A stretch of DNA of 60,000 nucleotides, from NCBI GenBank assembly GCA_914767715.1, contig OU612069.1, positions 11,221,387-11,281,386 of the forward strand, in the 5' to 3' direction. The position numbers and the translations under genes were made by a program. Below are positions 57,070-60,000 of the stretch, piece after piece; position 1 is the stretch's first letter; each line of letters starts with the position of its first letter. Under the pieces are notes generated by a model. It was not told the origin of the DNA and searched no databases. It worked only from the letters and a program-made list of their open reading frames with translations. The stretch comes from Membranipora membranacea. Its lineage: Eukaryota > Bryozoa > Gymnolaemata > Cheilostomatida > Membraniporidae.

Positions 57070-57205
57070 CTGAAATAATTCTGATACTCTTGATCTCTGC
57101 AACTCTTCTTCTGCAATTCTTTTTCTGGTATTTTGGAACTCTCTTTCTTCTGGAATTCTTATTCTGGTATTTTTGAGCTCTTCTTCTTCTGGAATTCTTC
57201 TTCTG
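57070..57205 (-). repeat. Degenerate TTCTTCTGGAATTC repeats
   Basis: Five or six imperfect units with TCTTCTGGAATTC and TTCTGGTATTTT. In the minus frame they read RIPEEEELKNTR-type repeats, which is a consequence of the array. Confidence 0.65.
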
Positions 57206-57964
57206 GGCTCGGCAAACAAGCTAACTTGGTAACGCCTTGAACTGAGGAGAGCAAGTCAGCTATGTGCGATACTTGGTATCATCCATTCCTGTAGGTGGTT
57301 TAGTGACTGTTTCATGCTGATTGGTTTGCCTAGATTAAGCTGCTGGCTAGCGATTCACAATTTTGCTGTTTAGTAAGAAACAGAAGGTTGGGCTGCCCCT
57401 AAAGAGGGACACAAGGTGCTCTAAATCTTCATACTGAGAATGTGATATATACTAGAAAACTACAATATATCCTAGATGTGAGGCCTATGAAGACCTCCTG
57501 AATGTGAATGTGCAGCGAGCTGCCAAAACTGCACTGATGGGCCATTGGCAGTGATTATTTGATTCACTAGGCTGAGAAGCGATTCACAACATAAGATTAA
57601 CCTAGAGTGCTTTGTTTTCCTTATAGGTAATATCTTTGTCCAACCAAGAAAAGCTCAAGCCTACATAGATGGCCTTTGTTTAATAGCACCATTATCAGAA
57701 TTATTGTGCGCCTCAAAAGGTTCTTGCTGACATACTATGCCTATCGGCCACGTTGTATGCTCAACAATGGTTATTTTCGCCTATTTTGTTGGAGCACCGT
57801 GGCTTTCTTACCCTAAGCACACAATCAAATTAGCCCAATTAGTGTAATTATGTGTAACGAAAAGTGAATTTCTGAGTTGTGCTCCTTCTTTGTTGGAGGG
57901 GACAACTCATTGCATCTCACAAAATATTCTAAAACAAATGATGGCTGTCTTCTAAGAATCCGCC

Positions 57965-58325
57965 CCATTTTCCCAATGTCATTTTACCACCAAGCCATTT
58001 TCCCACCTCCCGTTATCCCACTCTGCTGTTTTCCCCCCTGGAAATTTCCCACCGAGCTATTATCCCACCTGTTTGATTTTTCACTGTGCCATTTTCCCAC
58101 CTGGACGTTTTCCCACCAATCTAGTTTCCCACCTGGACGTTTTCCCACCAATCCATTTTCCACCCAGAGATTTGCTCAAAAAGCCATTTTCCCACCAAGT
58201 CGTTTTCCCACCAAACAATTTTCCCAACAGGACAATTTCCCACTAAACAATTTTCCCAACAGGACAAATTTACCACAGTGCTGTTTTCCCAACACGAAAT
58301 TTTTTCACCGCACAGTTTTCCCTTT
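57965..58325 (+). repeat. TTTTCCCACC minisatellite
   Basis: About 17 copies of CATTTTCCCACC-like motifs at roughly 20-base spacing, with variable bases between. It is open in one frame (Phe/Pro-rich), but the period varies and no splice sites are seen, so I treat it as non-coding. The design resembles the spaced decamers at the ends of the 50626-53290 element. Confidence 0.82.
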
Positions 58326-60000
58326 GTAGCCTTTTTTCAGGCTAAGCCGTTCACATTTCACAAATAAGTGAACAATGTTCACATCCAGCCAACAACTCGA
58401 GAAAGTAGCTTTGAATATGAAGATGTGATTTTATTAGTAGCGGGTTGATTTTGACTTGAGTTTTTGATTGCTCAAGTTAGTCCAAGTGGTTTATTTTATC
58501 AAAATTGCCTCCTTGTTATAAACTTCTTTTTCGACAAAACAAATTAATCGTGCCTTTGCCAACTCTTAAAAGTTTTGGGCCATTTAATCATTCACCGGGC
58601 TGAATCATATCAACGGTTATTGGCCATATCACTCTACAAAATAAAGCTTTTATCATATGTTATCCACATGGCTTTCGGTAAAGATTGTTTTACTAGTTTA
58701 CAAGATTTTATCAATCAACCACCAAAGAATGTAAAGAAAATTCTCACTCCATTTAAATTTACACACACAATCCTTTTGTAGATGACAATGAATCGTATTC
58801 AAGTTCAAACAATCATTTGTTTTGACCAGGGACCCTTCCTGCTTTTACCATATTAACAGTTTGAAACATTAGAATTGTTTCCACTTGTAAAAAGAAGGGA
58901 CAACTACCTGCAATTCTAAATGCGATTAGTGACCACCAATAAGCGTGAACATATATGATTGCATTGAAGAATCTGTGCTGTCAAATAAGGGTGGCCATTT
59001 GAAGCAGACAAGGCATAGATGATACTTGGCATGGTTAGTTATATTTGTAAAACCAAAGACTGAGCTTTGTAAGAATATCTATACCCATCATGTTGTGGTG
59101 CAATCTGGTTGTATGCTCTGTCTTCATTATCTGATCAATTAAAATATTGTTAAGTTTATGGCATTAGAACATGCTGTAATGCGTATTATTCATTTGTTCC
59201 ATGTTGAAGGTTTTAAATCAGTGAAATGTCTATTGAAAAGGGAGGTATAATATAAAAATATGACTAACAAAGTTATGGATTGAGTAAAAACGTAAAAATG
59301 TACATTAAACAGTCAACCTGTGCCACTTCTTTCCAAGTTCAAAGGGATCTAAGGCAAGTGTAAATACCAAAAATGTAATAATATTCAAAACATTTCAATG
59401 TTTAGCCTTTCATGTAAACCTTCACTCCAGTCCTCGGAGGGATTCTAGTATCGTATATCAAAACCGTCTGAAAACCGAAACCAGTCACTGCTCGAAAAGG
59501 CTAGTGTTGCTCAACTTCAGGTATTTTCTGTTTTATTTTTTTTAGGTTGACAAACTTGACAAATACAAAGCTTAAAAATTAGGTAACTGGCAAAATTCCA
59601 TTTGCAAAATCTTCTCATTATAGCACTGATTTCTGCCTCCAGCTATTAAAAAATAGTAAAAGAAAACCCTTTGTTCAAACAGGGACAAATTCTCCTGAAA
59701 CAATTACAGACCTGAATTACTATTTTATAATTTTTTTTCTCTAAATGCATTTATCACTGGAATATTCGACCATACACTATTATAGAGGAAATTATTGACA
59801 TGTGGTATAATTGGCAGTGTCCTTAGGCTATCGAATCATATTTGCGCCAGTGAGTTTTATTTGTTAAAATTGTGAACTTGGACCAATATCGAAATAGGAC
59901 TTCCCCTATCAATAAATATCAACTGAATTTATACAAATTATGCTAGCTCCATTTATCACATTAGGAGATAATAAGACAATAACTGAAATTGAACGTCATG
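58326..60000. other. Intergenic stretch to the right edge, no gene seen
   Basis: AT-rich DNA without a credible exon or repeat boundary on either strand. Confidence 0.5.

Noticed and set aside
57877-58329. 150-codon Phe/Pro-rich frame as a protein
   Set aside because: It is produced by the TTTTCCCACC array; unit spacing is not a constant multiple of three and no gene structure surrounds it.

Overview
This is nuclear DNA of a metazoan, most likely a marine invertebrate. It is AT-rich, genes are split by introns with good GT-AG sites, and it carries animal-type Ig, C-type lectin and RING/B-box/propeller (TRIM-like) genes among hAT, foldback and non-LTR elements. A sponge or other early-branching animal would fit, but the sequence alone does not decide the species. 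I built the exon models by hand from splice sites, reading phase and family motifs; no transcript data were available.

Layout. 0.4-6.8 kb (minus): an Ig-superfamily receptor with signal peptide, three Ig-like regions, one membrane helix and a tail of 12-residue repeats; the edge of a second Ig gene lies downstream. 3-13 kb: mostly repeats (hAT elements of 394 and about 846 bp, a dispersed 150-bp repeat, a 351-bp tandem array, a foldback). 13.8-17.9 kb (plus): a seven-exon single-pass membrane protein. 18.8-24.0 kb: two C-type lectin genes, head to head, both with EPN and WND sugar-binding motifs. 25.5-26.5 kb: a dead non-LTR reverse transcriptase. 26.6 kb: an orphan exon. 29.5-31.6 kb: a small, probably myristoylated Pro/Gln-rich gene with a glycine-zipper end, interrupted by one in-frame stop.

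31.85-56.55 kb is one large, unequal inverted duplication. The right copy (minus, 45.8-55.4 kb) is a complete TRIM-like gene: RING, B-box, coiled coil, then a six-blade NHL-like propeller whose last blade is encoded by two alternative tandem terminal exons. The left copy (plus, 34.05-35.24 kb) keeps only the propeller exon and a frameshifted last exon. Between the copies is a nest of elements: an old Jockey/CR1-like retrotransposon split by a young 4.4-kb retrotransposon with an intact ORF and 172-bp terminal direct repeats, and split again by a 2.04-kb element with terminal inverted repeats of about 330 bp. Intron 2 of the TRIM gene is almost filled by a large imperfect palindrome.

The host genes share a theme of recognition at or near the cell surface (Ig receptor, two secreted lectins, a TRIM-like ubiquitin-ligase candidate). 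An innate-recognition neighbourhood is an inference from that mix; nothing in the sequence shows that they act together.
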